In this document: in pieces, positions 15,961 through 22,336 of the stretch
Numbering within the stretch: the first letter of the stretch is position 1
Layout: each line of letters begins with the position of its first letter
Source: Bacillota bacterium
GTDB taxonomy: Bacteria > Bacillota > Clostridia > Christensenellales > UMGS416
DNA length: 37,108 bases
Reading direction: 5' to 3'
NCBI GenBank assembly: GCA_023428265.1
Contig: JAEYYW010000032.1
Location: 1-37,108 of the forward strand
Notes under the pieces: model-generated
The model's input: the letters and a program-made list of their open reading frames with translations, nothing else
Database searches by the model: none
Told to the model about the DNA's origin: nothing
Program-made: the position numbers and the translations under genes

Positions 15961-15989
15961 ATTATAACTGCAAAGCATTGGCAATGCAA
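15961..15989 (-). promoter_or_regulatory. Promoter of the secreted deacetylase gene with palindrome
   Basis: Read on the minus strand, TTGCAT (15989-15984) and a perfect TATAAT (15966-15961) are 17 bp apart. A perfect 6-1-6 palindrome, GCATTGGCAATGC, lies at 15975-15987, overlapping the -35 and spacer, and is a candidate operator. Transcription would begin about 70 bases before the start codon. Confidence 0.5.
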
Positions 15990-16099
15990 TGAAAAGCTCA
16001 CATATTTTACCGCTTAAATATATCGGGCAAATCAAACAGTTCCGGAGTTGTTCCGACAATACCCCGCCTATGGCCCCTCGGCTTGTCGAATGCAAGGTT

Positions 16100-16363
16100 T
16101 CAGTGCTTCGGATTGGCCTTGACCAACGCAATGGCCTTCAGCACCGCGATTTCGGCGTCAACCTGGTTTTGAGGATAAGTGCTGTCTATGGAGGCGAACA
16201 TTTCACCGGTTCGGGTCACGATGTAAACCGGCTTGAGCGTGTTGAGAGCAAGCGCCATCACGTCCAGCCTGCATTTCTCGCAATGGCAGCAATCACCCTC
16301 CCGGATATATTTCGCCACAAGCTTTTCAACAACCTCTTCCATATGGTTCTTCAGATGATACAT
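16100..16363 (-). CDS. ComFB family protein
   Basis: An 87-residue cytoplasmic protein matching the late-competence ComFB family: a helical N-terminus (MEEVVEKLVAKY), a Cys-rich turn with Cys25, Cys26, Cys28 and Cys31 (GDCCHCEKC), then the family core RLDVMALALNTLKPVY and VTRTGEMF. The role of Bacillus ComFB has long been unclear; ComFB-domain proteins have more recently been reported as cyclic-dinucleotide receptors. The four Cys may bind zinc. It has a GGGAG site seven bases before its ATG. It is divergent from cheC-cheD and lies 219 bp upstream of the secreted deacetylase on the same strand. With two GGDEF proteins nearby, a cyclic-di-GMP effector role is a reasonable inference. Confidence 0.85.
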   Translation of the reverse strand: MYHLKNHMEEVVEKLVAKYIREGDCCHCEKCRLDVMALALNTLKPVYIVTRTGEMFASIDSTYPQNQVDAEIAVLKAIALVKANPKH

Positions 16364-16402
16364 GCGCGTTCTCCCACTGCTCCCATATTCTACAAATCAA
16401 TG

Positions 16403-16428
16403 ATTATACAGCTTTGCCCTTATGTCAA
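16403..16428 (-). promoter_or_regulatory. Candidate comFB promoter with short spacer
   Basis: On the minus strand a perfect TTGACA (16428-16423) and a perfect TATAAT (16408-16403) are only 14 bp apart, shorter than the 16-18 bp sigma-A optimum. It may need an activator or use a shifted -10. It lies 40 bases before the comFB start. Confidence 0.4.
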
Positions 16429-16553
16429 TAGCTGAATAACCGATTTTTGGCATATGCTGGCGAATTCTGTTTACCCATGGGTTTTTTGGGCATCTATGAG
16501 AGTGAATCGCGTCCCTATCACGACGCGCAACAATATATTCCCAGAGGTGGCAG

Positions 16554-17177
16554 ATGTCGCTGAACAGGTATGAACTCAATCCACTTCAGCTGGACATGTT
16601 GAAGGAAATCACAAACATCGGGGCCGGCAACGCTGCAACCGCATTGGCCGACATTCTGGCCGACCGGGTGGTGATGTCGGTGCCGGATTTGCAGATCACC
16701 GGCGTTGGGCAAGTGGCCAATGTGCTCGGCGGCCCTGAGAAGGAAGTTGCCGGCGTGCTGCTTGCCATTGAGGGCGACATCGAAGGCATGCTGATGTTCA
16801 TCCTGGAAAAGAAGCTGATCCACACGCTGCTGGGCGTGCTGCTCAACAAGGAGATCAGCGATTGGACACAGATTGACGACATGGACATGTCCATGTTTAA
16901 GGAAATCGGCAACATCATCGCCGGCGCCTATGTAAACGCGCTGGCGGAGATGTCCAACATGACGATCCATATCTCGCCGCCGGAAATCGCGATCGATATG
17001 GTGGGAGCCATACTCAACTATCCGGCGGCGGTGTTTGGCGCAATCGGCGACACGGTGTTATTCGTCAAGGAGGACTTCGACAGCGGCGACTACCAGGTCA
17101 GCTGCCATCTGCTCATCATACCCCTCCCTGAATCGCTTCAGTTGATACTCAAGCGCCTGGGAGGGGAAAATGGATAA
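16554..17177 (+). CDS. cheC: CheC chemotaxis phosphatase
   Basis: CheC removes phosphate from CheY-P and, bound to CheD, tunes receptor adaptation. The 207-residue length is normal. The two pseudo-symmetric active sites are present: EITNIGAGNAATAL (Glu18 and Asn21) and EIGNIIAGAYVNAL (Glu115 and Asn118). The ATG follows AGAGGTGGCAG. It overlaps cheD by 8 bp, so the two are translated together. No cheA, cheW, cheY or receptor gene is in the window; the rest of the system must lie elsewhere. No flagellar sigma-D promoter was recognised upstream. Confidence 0.95.
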   Translation: MSLNRYELNPLQLDMLKEITNIGAGNAATALADILADRVVMSVPDLQITGVGQVANVLGGPEKEVAGVLLAIEGDIEGMLMFILEKKLIHTLLGVLLNKEISDWTQIDDMDMSMFKEIGNIIAGAYVNALAEMSNMTIHISPPEIAIDMVGAILNYPAAVFGAIGDTVLFVKEDFDSGDYQVSCHLLIIPLPESLQLILKRLGGENG

Positions 17178-17646
17178 TCCGGTCGTTGTGGGCATCTCCG
17201 ACATGAACGTGGTCTCCCGGCCCGGCACGCTCATTACCTATGCCCTTGGTTCCTGCGTTGGGATCTGCCTGTATGACAGTCTGGCCGGTGTGGCGGGGCT
17301 GTCCCACATCCTGCTGCCGGACTCCGCCATGTGCCCCAGCGACAAAAACGTGATGAAGTTTGCCGACACGGCGGTGGGCGCGCTCATAGAGCGTATGGAG
17401 CGTTCCGGCGCATCCCGCAGGCGGATTGTGGCCAAGCTGGCCGGGGGCGCAAAGCTGTTTGGCGGCTCCACCGGCATCAACGTGGGCGAGCGCAATGTGC
17501 TGGCCGTGAAGGAGCAGCTGAGCCGGTTCAGCATCCCCATTGTGGCCGAAGACACCGGCAAGGATTACGGCCGCACCGTGGAGTTCCTTTCCAAAGACGG
17601 CACCGTGAATGTGAAGACGGCTATGCGGGGCGTCCGCACCATATGA
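17170..17646 (+). CDS. cheD: CheD chemoreceptor glutamine deamidase
   Basis: CheD deamidates specific glutamines of chemoreceptors to glutamate and binds CheC. The 158-residue product has the catalytic cysteine Cys29 in ALGSCVGICLYD, His46 in GLSHILLPDS, and Thr23 just upstream, matching the Cys-His-Thr set known for the family. The conserved AKLAGGAKLFGG segment is also present. GGGAGGGG inside the end of cheC serves as ribosome site. A terminator follows 28 bases after the stop. Confidence 0.95.
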   Translation: MDNPVVVGISDMNVVSRPGTLITYALGSCVGICLYDSLAGVAGLSHILLPDSAMCPSDKNVMKFADTAVGALIERMERSGASRRRIVAKLAGGAKLFGGSTGINVGERNVLAVKEQLSRFSIPIVAEDTGKDYGRTVEFLSKDGTVNVKTAMRGVRTI

Positions 17647-17674
17647 TGGAAAGCAAGATTTGTCTGCCATTCTG

Positions 17675-17707
17675 ACCGCCTGCGGCCTACAGCAGGCGGT
17701 TTTGTTT
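17675..17707 (+). terminator. Terminator of cheC-cheD
   Basis: A 9-bp perfect stem ACCGCCTGC (17675-17683) pairs with GCAGGCGGT (17692-17700), with an 8-base loop and a TTTGTTT tail. Confidence 0.8.
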
Positions 17708-17780
17708 ATGCCAATGTATTCCATACGATATCGTTTTCGGTTACAATTAGCCGGAATACGCAATGCGAGGAGACCTTCAG

Positions 17781-19091
17781 ATGGAACTGGCAATCCGGCG
17801 GAAAACCCGCGATTTCTTGCGCGAACAGGGGATGGCCGCCGAGTCATTTGATCTGGCTGCCGGCGTGCGGGCCTTTCTGGCCGAAATGGAAACGGGCCTG
17901 GAGGGGCGCGGCGGGTCGCTGGAGATGATCCCCACCTATGTGGGCGTGGGCAAGGATATCCCCGTGGGCGAGCCCGTGATTGCCATCGACGCCGGCGGCA
18001 CCAACCTGCGCGTGGCGGTGATCCATTTTGACGAGCAGCGAAACCCGGTTGTGGAGGGGTTCCGGCGATTCCCGATGCCCGGCACCGGCGGCCGCATCAG
18101 CCGCAAGGAGTTTTTTGACACGATTGCCGGCTATTTGTCGCCGCTGCTGCCGCTGGCCGCGAAGATCGGTTTCTGCTTTTCCTATCCCACTGAGATCCTG
18201 CCCAATGGCGACGGCAGGCTCATCCGCTTTGTCAAGGAAGTGCAGGTGGATGGTGTGGAGGGCCAGCTCATCGGCAAAGGCCTGCTGGAGGCTGTCGCGG
18301 CGGCGGGGCAGGATGCCGGAAAGTCCATCATCCTGTTGAACGACACCGTGGCCACGCTGCTGGCAGGAAAGGCCGCCCGGGCCACCCATCCCTATGGCAG
18401 CTACATCGGCTTCATCCTGGGCACGGGCACAAACACCTGCTACATCGAGCGCAATGCCAACATCAAGAAGGCTTCCGGCATCAGCCCGGACGGCGCAATG
18501 ATCATCAACATTGAGTCCGGCGCCTATGACAAGGCGCCCCAGGGGCTGGTGGACAGGGCCTTTGACGCCCAGACCGCCAACCCCGGTGTGCATAAATTTG
18601 AGAAAATGATCTCCGGCGGCTATTTCGGCGAGCTGGCACTGGAGGCGCTCAAGGCTGCAGCTGCTGCCGGTGTGCTTTCAGCCCAGGCCGGCCTTGGCCT
18701 TGCGGCGCTCCGCGGCTTTGCCACCAAGGATGCCAATGAGTTTCTGGAGGAACCATATGGCACCGGCGCGCTGGCCCGCTGCCTTGAGAGCGCGAGTGAC
18801 CGCGTGGCCGCCTGGTATGTGCTGGACGGTCTTTATGAGCGGGCCGCGCGGTTTGTGGCGGTGAATCTGGCGGCAGTGGTGCAGAAGTGCGGGGCGGGGC
18901 AGGACCCCTGCAGGCCGGTGTGCATTACCGCTGATGGCACAATGTTTCACAAGACCAGGATATTCCGGAGCAAGCTGGAGCACTATGTAAAGGTTTTCCT
19001 CAATGAGGAAATGGGCCTTTATGCCGACTTCATCGAGGTGGAAAACGCCTCGCTGCTGGGCACCGCCATCGCCGGGCTCACGGGGGTTTGA
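17781..19091 (+). CDS. Hexokinase of the eukaryotic (HK/glucokinase) family
   Basis: This ATP-dependent sugar kinase probably phosphorylates glucose or other hexoses. Its 436 residues match the eukaryotic-type hexokinase family rather than the bacterial ROK or Glk glucokinases. Visible motifs are phosphate-1 AIDAGGTNLRVAVI (70-80), the sugar-binding GFCFSYPTE (130-138), LLNDTVATLLAG with catalytic Asp188, and phosphate-2 FILGTGTNTCYIE (211-223). I chose ATG 17781 because AGGAG at 17768-17772 is correctly spaced; an ATG at 17763 would overlap that site. It stands alone between the cheCD terminator and the polysaccharide operon. By supplying hexose 6-phosphate it could feed the sugar-nucleotide pool for that operon, but this is inference. 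A weak TACAAT at 17742-17747 may be its -10. Confidence 0.9.
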   Translation: MELAIRRKTRDFLREQGMAAESFDLAAGVRAFLAEMETGLEGRGGSLEMIPTYVGVGKDIPVGEPVIAIDAGGTNLRVAVIHFDEQRNPVVEGFRRFPMPGTGGRISRKEFFDTIAGYLSPLLPLAAKIGFCFSYPTEILPNGDGRLIRFVKEVQVDGVEGQLIGKGLLEAVAAAGQDAGKSIILLNDTVATLLAGKAARATHPYGSYIGFILGTGTNTCYIERNANIKKASGISPDGAMIINIESGAYDKAPQGLVDRAFDAQTANPGVHKFEKMISGGYFGELALEALKAAAAAGVLSAQAGLGLAALRGFATKDANEFLEEPYGTGALARCLESASDRVAAWYVLDGLYERAARFVAVNLAAVVQKCGAGQDPCRPVCITADGTMFHKTRIFRSKLEHYVKVFLNEEMGLYADFIEVENASLLGTAIAGLTGV

Positions 19092-19180
19092 AGCGGAACT
19101 CGCACAAACAGGCAAGATGCTTGCTGCGCCTGAGGGGCCTCTTCACGCAGATATTGGAACACTTTTTCGACCTACAAATC

Positions 19181-19215
19181 ACGAAGCCGCCACAACTTCA
19201 TTCCGGCGGCTTTGT
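19181..19215 (+). terminator. Hairpin after the hexokinase gene, possible terminator
   Basis: An 11-bp stem (one G-T pair) joins ACGAAGCCGCC (19181-19191) to GGCGGCTTTGT (19205-19215) around a 13-base loop. The tail is only weakly T-rich, so termination may be partial. It lies 90 bases after the hexokinase stop. Confidence 0.4.
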
Positions 19216-19243
19216 GGCTTCTTGATATCCGATCGCAGGCAGA

Positions 19244-19257
19244 GGGGGATATCCCCC
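19244..19257. promoter_or_regulatory. Perfect 14-bp palindrome GGGGGATATCCCCC
   Basis: A self-complementary site upstream of the polysaccharide operon. As DNA it could bind a dimeric regulator; as RNA it could form a five-pair G-C hairpin with an AUAU loop. No protein can be assigned. Confidence 0.4.
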
Positions 19258-19415
19258 CACATGCTTCAATTGATATGCTTTTATCACCTGCATTGACCAC
19301 CAGTTTCAAATTATTGAATACACCTGTTCGCAGATGCATATGAATCTATCAAACTTATCCACGTCTGGCACGGTGTTTCGGCCCGGCCGGTTACCGGATA
19401 AGGACTACAAACAGT

Positions 19416-19450
19416 TTTATTTCCACCGATATGGCGGAAATGGATTTTTT
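19416..19450 (+). terminator. Leader terminator (attenuator) of the polysaccharide operon
   Basis: Bases 19416-19427 pair with 19433-19444 around the five-base loop GATAT. The core is ATTTCC and CC against GG and GGAAAT, with one A-C mismatch and two G-T pairs at the foot. Six T residues follow at 19445-19450. The hairpin ends 6 bases before the GGAG ribosome site of the first gene (19457-19460). It would stop transcripts before the operon unless antitermination occurs; a NusG paralogue is encoded as gene four. Confidence 0.65.
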
Positions 19451-19468
19451 CGCCCCGGAGTCCCAAAG

Positions 19469-20161
19469 ATGGTAAAAGTTACGCACAGAAAGAGAGAAAT
19501 CATGGAACTCAGAGACATCCTGCAGCTCATAAAAAAGCGGTGGCTCCTGCTCTTTCTGTTTACCATAACCTCACTTGCCGCCGCCGCAGCCGTATCCATT
19601 TACTACCTACAGAATGTGTATGAGTCCACTACGGTCATGATCATCGGGATGCCTGGCAGCAAAACGGGTCAGAACCCTCTCACGCTCAGTGACTATAATC
19701 TGAATCTGCAGCTTGTGAGTTCGTATCGGGTGCTCTGCAAGACCGACAGGATACTGAATCAGGTCCTGTCTGAGACGGGGAGCACACTGACGACAAAGGA
19801 GCTTTCCAAAAAGATCAAGGTAACCGCGCAAAACGATACAGAAATCATCAGCATCGCCGTGCAGGATGGGGATCCCGATGTGGCTGCGAAGCTTGCCAAT
19901 GCCGTGGCAACGGTGTTTGAGAAAGAGATTCCTCAGATTATGCAGATGGACAACGTCCAAATCATCGACAAGGCCGTTGTGTCAAGCATACCGGTCGGCC
20001 CAGGCCGCACGATGATCATCGCAATCTCCGGATTGCTCGGCTTTCTGCTTGGGTTTGGGATTATCTTCCTTGGAGAGTATTTTGACGTTTCCATCAAAAC
20101 CACAGAGCAACTGTCTGAAATCCTGGGCGTACCGGTGCTTGGCTCGGTGCCGCGCCTGTAG
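19469..20161 (+). CDS. CpsC/Wzz-type polysaccharide co-polymerase and kinase modulator
   Basis: This membrane protein sets polymer chain length and activates the partner tyrosine kinase. The 230-residue product has one N-terminal helix (KKRWLLLFLFTITSLAAAAAV), an extracytoplasmic region opening with the Wzz-type YLQNVYESTTVMII, and a second C-terminal helix (IIAISGLLGFLLGFGIIFL), then a short cytoplasmic tail ending LGSVPRL. The kinase domain is a separate protein, as in Firmicutes. I chose ATG 19469 because GGAG at 19457-19460 has good spacing. ATG 19502 (MELRDILQ) is possible but has a weak site; ATG 19334 would include the leader hairpin. It is the first gene of the operon and is followed after 12 bp by the kinase. 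Confidence 0.88.
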   Translation: MVKVTHRKREIMELRDILQLIKKRWLLLFLFTITSLAAAAAVSIYYLQNVYESTTVMIIGMPGSKTGQNPLTLSDYNLNLQLVSSYRVLCKTDRILNQVLSETGSTLTTKELSKKIKVTAQNDTEIISIAVQDGDPDVAAKLANAVATVFEKEIPQIMQMDNVQIIDKAVVSSIPVGPGRTMIIAISGLLGFLLGFGIIFLGEYFDVSIKTTEQLSEILGVPVLGSVPRL

Positions 20162-20173
20162 AAAGAGCGAACG

Positions 20174-20914
20174 ATGAGACGGAACGGCAGCGATGGTATC
20201 CGAAAGATTAGCACAGCTTATGCGCGGGAGTGCATGGGCAAAATCAAAGTGAACCTTGAGTTCCTCAGTGTTGACAATGACTATCAATGTATTATGGTGT
20301 CCAGCTCTGTGGCCGGAGAAGGAAAAAGCACGATCACTGCAAACCTCGCAGTGTCACATGCCGCCTCGCAGAAGAAGACACTTTTGCTCGACGCCGATCT
20401 GCGCCGCCCCACCCAGCACAGGCACTTCGACCTTGTTAATGGTGAGGGGCTCAGCGACATCATACTGAGCGGTTGTGATTGGCGCAAGTTCGTCGTCAAA
20501 ACTACTATCCCATATCTTCACATTATCACTGCCGGCAGGATACCGCCCAACCCGGCGGAGCTGCTCGGCTCCCGCAGGATGAGCGAGATGATCCGGGAAA
20601 TGAAAAATGAATATGATTTCATCCTGGTGGACACCTCGCCGATCCTGCTTGTGCCGGATCCGGTGTCCATGTCGAAGCACGTGGATGGGATCATCCTCGT
20701 GGCCAGATACAACTACACCACGATCCCGAACCTGGTGAACACGAAACAACAGCTTCAGCTGGTGGGCAAACCCGTGATCGGAGCAATCCTGAACAAAACT
20801 GTGCAAGCGAAAAACCAATACGGCTATGGATATCAGGAGTATCTCTGCGGCAGTCACTCCAACAGCCGCATTTGCAAGCCGCAGGCTGCGCCTGCCCGGC
20901 AGGCCGGCAAGTAA
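20174..20914 (+). CDS. CpsD/YwqD-type bacterial tyrosine kinase
   Basis: A cytoplasmic BY-kinase that autophosphorylates C-terminal tyrosines and controls polymer length and export. The 246 residues contain Walker A SSVAGEGKSTITANLA (44-59), Walker A' LLLDADLRRP (70-79) and Walker B FILVDTSP (149-156). The C-terminus has a tyrosine cluster, QYGYGYQEYL, the expected autophosphorylation target. The short tail after it is basic and Cys-containing. Its activator is the preceding CpsC-like protein and its phosphatase is the next gene, so the full control triad is present. Ribosome-site sequence is modest (AAAGAGCGA). Confidence 0.92.
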   Translation: MRRNGSDGIRKISTAYARECMGKIKVNLEFLSVDNDYQCIMVSSSVAGEGKSTITANLAVSHAASQKKTLLLDADLRRPTQHRHFDLVNGEGLSDIILSGCDWRKFVVKTTIPYLHIITAGRIPPNPAELLGSRRMSEMIREMKNEYDFILVDTSPILLVPDPVSMSKHVDGIILVARYNYTTIPNLVNTKQQLQLVGKPVIGAILNKTVQAKNQYGYGYQEYLCGSHSNSRICKPQAAPARQAGK

Positions 20915-20946
20915 TGCCGCCGGCAAGTATTGATGGAGCGTTGCGA

Positions 20947-21774
20947 ATGCATAAGAATATGCCGGCGATCGTAGATATGCATTGCCATGTGCTGCCGGGT
21001 TTGGATGACGGCGCCAAGACGTTTAAGCAATCCCTCAACATGCTGAGGCTTGCTGCCGAAGATGGCATTACCACAGTGGTGGCCACGCCGCACCTCGTCT
21101 TCGACGGATCGGAAAGGCTGTTTGCTGCCAGGGCCAAGTCCGCGCTCGCGTCGCTCCGCTTTTTGGCCGGCAGCGCCGGGCTGCCGGTGAAGATCCTGCT
21201 GGGGTATGAAGTGCTGCTGTCTTCTTCGCTGCTGCATGCGGCCGGCCTTGCCGATTATGCGATCGAAGGAACGGGCCGCCTGCTGGTGGAGGCGTTATCT
21301 CCGCAGCCGGCAGAGCAGCTGGAGGAGTTGCTTTATGTGCTGGAGCACAACAGCACCGGCCTGATACTGGCGCACCCCGAGAGGAACGAATGGCTGTCGC
21401 GGCATCCGGACTATTTGGCAAGCCTGGCGCAAAGAGGGGTCCTGATCCAGGTGAATGCCGGCAGCATCACAGGTGAGTTTGGCGGGAATGTGTTTCGGTC
21501 AGCGAAACGGATGGCAGCCCGCGGGCTCATCCACCTGATCGGCACAGACGCCCATTCTGACACCGGAAGGAAACCGGAAGCCAGCGCCGCCATCAGGATG
21601 CTGGCTGACTGGGTCGGCGAAGAGGAAGCCGGCCGGATCGCCTCCGGACGGACCGAAAAAATCCTGCAGACAGCGGTGTGGCCGCAAAGGGATGCGTTTT
21701 CGAGGCAAAAGGACAGGCTGCCCGCGATGGGCCCCATGAAGTACTGGAATCGAGGAAGGCCATATGGCTGTTGA
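20947..21774 (+). CDS. CpsB/YwqE-type PHP tyrosine-protein phosphatase
   Basis: This metal-dependent phosphatase of the PHP family removes phosphate from the CpsD-like kinase. The 275 residues show the metal ligands DMHCHVLPGLDDG (His12 and His14), VVATPH, ILLGYEV, LAHPERN and LIGTDAHS. I chose ATG 20947 because GGAG at 20935-20938 has ideal spacing; in-frame sequence further upstream lies within the end of the kinase gene. It overlaps the next gene, a NusG paralogue, by 11 bp. Confidence 0.92.
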   Translation: MHKNMPAIVDMHCHVLPGLDDGAKTFKQSLNMLRLAAEDGITTVVATPHLVFDGSERLFAARAKSALASLRFLAGSAGLPVKILLGYEVLLSSSLLHAAGLADYAIEGTGRLLVEALSPQPAEQLEELLYVLEHNSTGLILAHPERNEWLSRHPDYLASLAQRGVLIQVNAGSITGEFGGNVFRSAKRMAARGLIHLIGTDAHSDTGRKPEASAAIRMLADWVGEEEAGRIASGRTEKILQTAVWPQRDAFSRQKDRLPAMGPMKYWNRGRPYGC

Positions 21775-22306
21775 ACCGCTCACCACAGTATACCGGCAGG
21801 ACTGGTATGCCCTTTTTGTCAAAACAGGCTCTGAAAAAGCGATCCAGCACAAGCTCAACTACCTTGCCATCGATCAGCTGGATTTCCATGTGCCCTGCCG
21901 CCAGATGCGGATCCGCAGTAAAGGGAAATGGACCATGGACCTGCAGCCAATGTTTCCCGGCTACATCCTGGTCAACGGAAGGCTTACGGATGCCAGCTAC
22001 ACCAGGGTCAGCCAAATTGCCGGCGTGTATTACTGGATCAGTGACGCTTCCGGCCCCTTGCGCATCCATCCGGATGAAATCCAATTGATCTGCAGGCTCA
22101 TAGACAGCAATGATGTGATTCGCCCCTCCATGATCCTGTGCAGCGGGCAGAGGATTACTGTGGTTGACGGGCCGCTGCAAGGCCTGGAAGCCATGATCAA
22201 AAAGGTGGATCACAGAAAAGGCAGAGTGAAGATTGCCCTTTCGGTGTTTGGCACTGAAAGACTCGTGGACATTCCCGTTGAGGATGTGCTGTGCCCCGCG
22301 GATTAG
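21764..22306 (+). CDS. NusG-paralogue transcription antiterminator (LoaP/UpxY type)
   Basis: A 180-residue cytoplasmic protein with an NGN domain (WYALFVKTGSEKAIQHKL near the start, MFPGYILV in the middle) and a C-terminal KOW-like domain (GQRITVVDGPLQGLEAMI, ending IPVEDVL). These are hallmarks of NusG-type factors. Specialised paralogues of this type (RfaH, UpxY, LoaP) bind RNA polymerase at particular long operons and stop premature termination; LoaP is known from Firmicutes, in polysaccharide and antibiotic operons. Here the gene is fourth in a polysaccharide operon that starts with a leader terminator. The ATG has AGGAAGG at 21753-21759. A housekeeping NusG role is unlikely, since that gene normally sits with secE and ribosomal protein genes. 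Confidence 0.9.
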   Translation: MAVEPLTTVYRQDWYALFVKTGSEKAIQHKLNYLAIDQLDFHVPCRQMRIRSKGKWTMDLQPMFPGYILVNGRLTDASYTRVSQIAGVYYWISDASGPLRIHPDEIQLICRLIDSNDVIRPSMILCSGQRITVVDGPLQGLEAMIKKVDHRKGRVKIALSVFGTERLVDIPVEDVLCPAD

Positions 22307-22336
22307 GGAACACAGCCTGAGGAAAGAGTGGAAAAC

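Larger units (their letters stand above)
19092..19468 (+). other. Control region before the polysaccharide operon
   Basis: This 377-bp stretch holds no convincing gene. It contains a hairpin (19181-19215), a perfect 14-bp palindrome (19244-19257), a poor promoter candidate with TTGACC at 19293-19298 and no good -10, and a terminator-like hairpin with T-tract (19416-19450) directly before the first ribosome site. A reading frame continuous with the first gene opens at 19334 but lacks a ribosome site and would run through the hairpin, so I regard it as leader. Confidence 0.6.

Noticed and set aside
15881..16099. Cyclic-di-GMP (GEMM) riboswitch before the deacetylase
   Set aside because: I looked for the conserved GEMM core and its tetraloop-receptor arrangement and did not find them. 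Only simple hairpins are visible.
19092..19468. RfaH-type ops/JUMPstart element
   Set aside because: No GGCGGTAG-type core is present in the leader on the plus strand.
19334..19468. Longer N-terminus of the CpsC-like protein starting at ATG 19334
   Set aside because: No ribosome site precedes it. The added residues have no family match and the stretch contains the leader hairpin.
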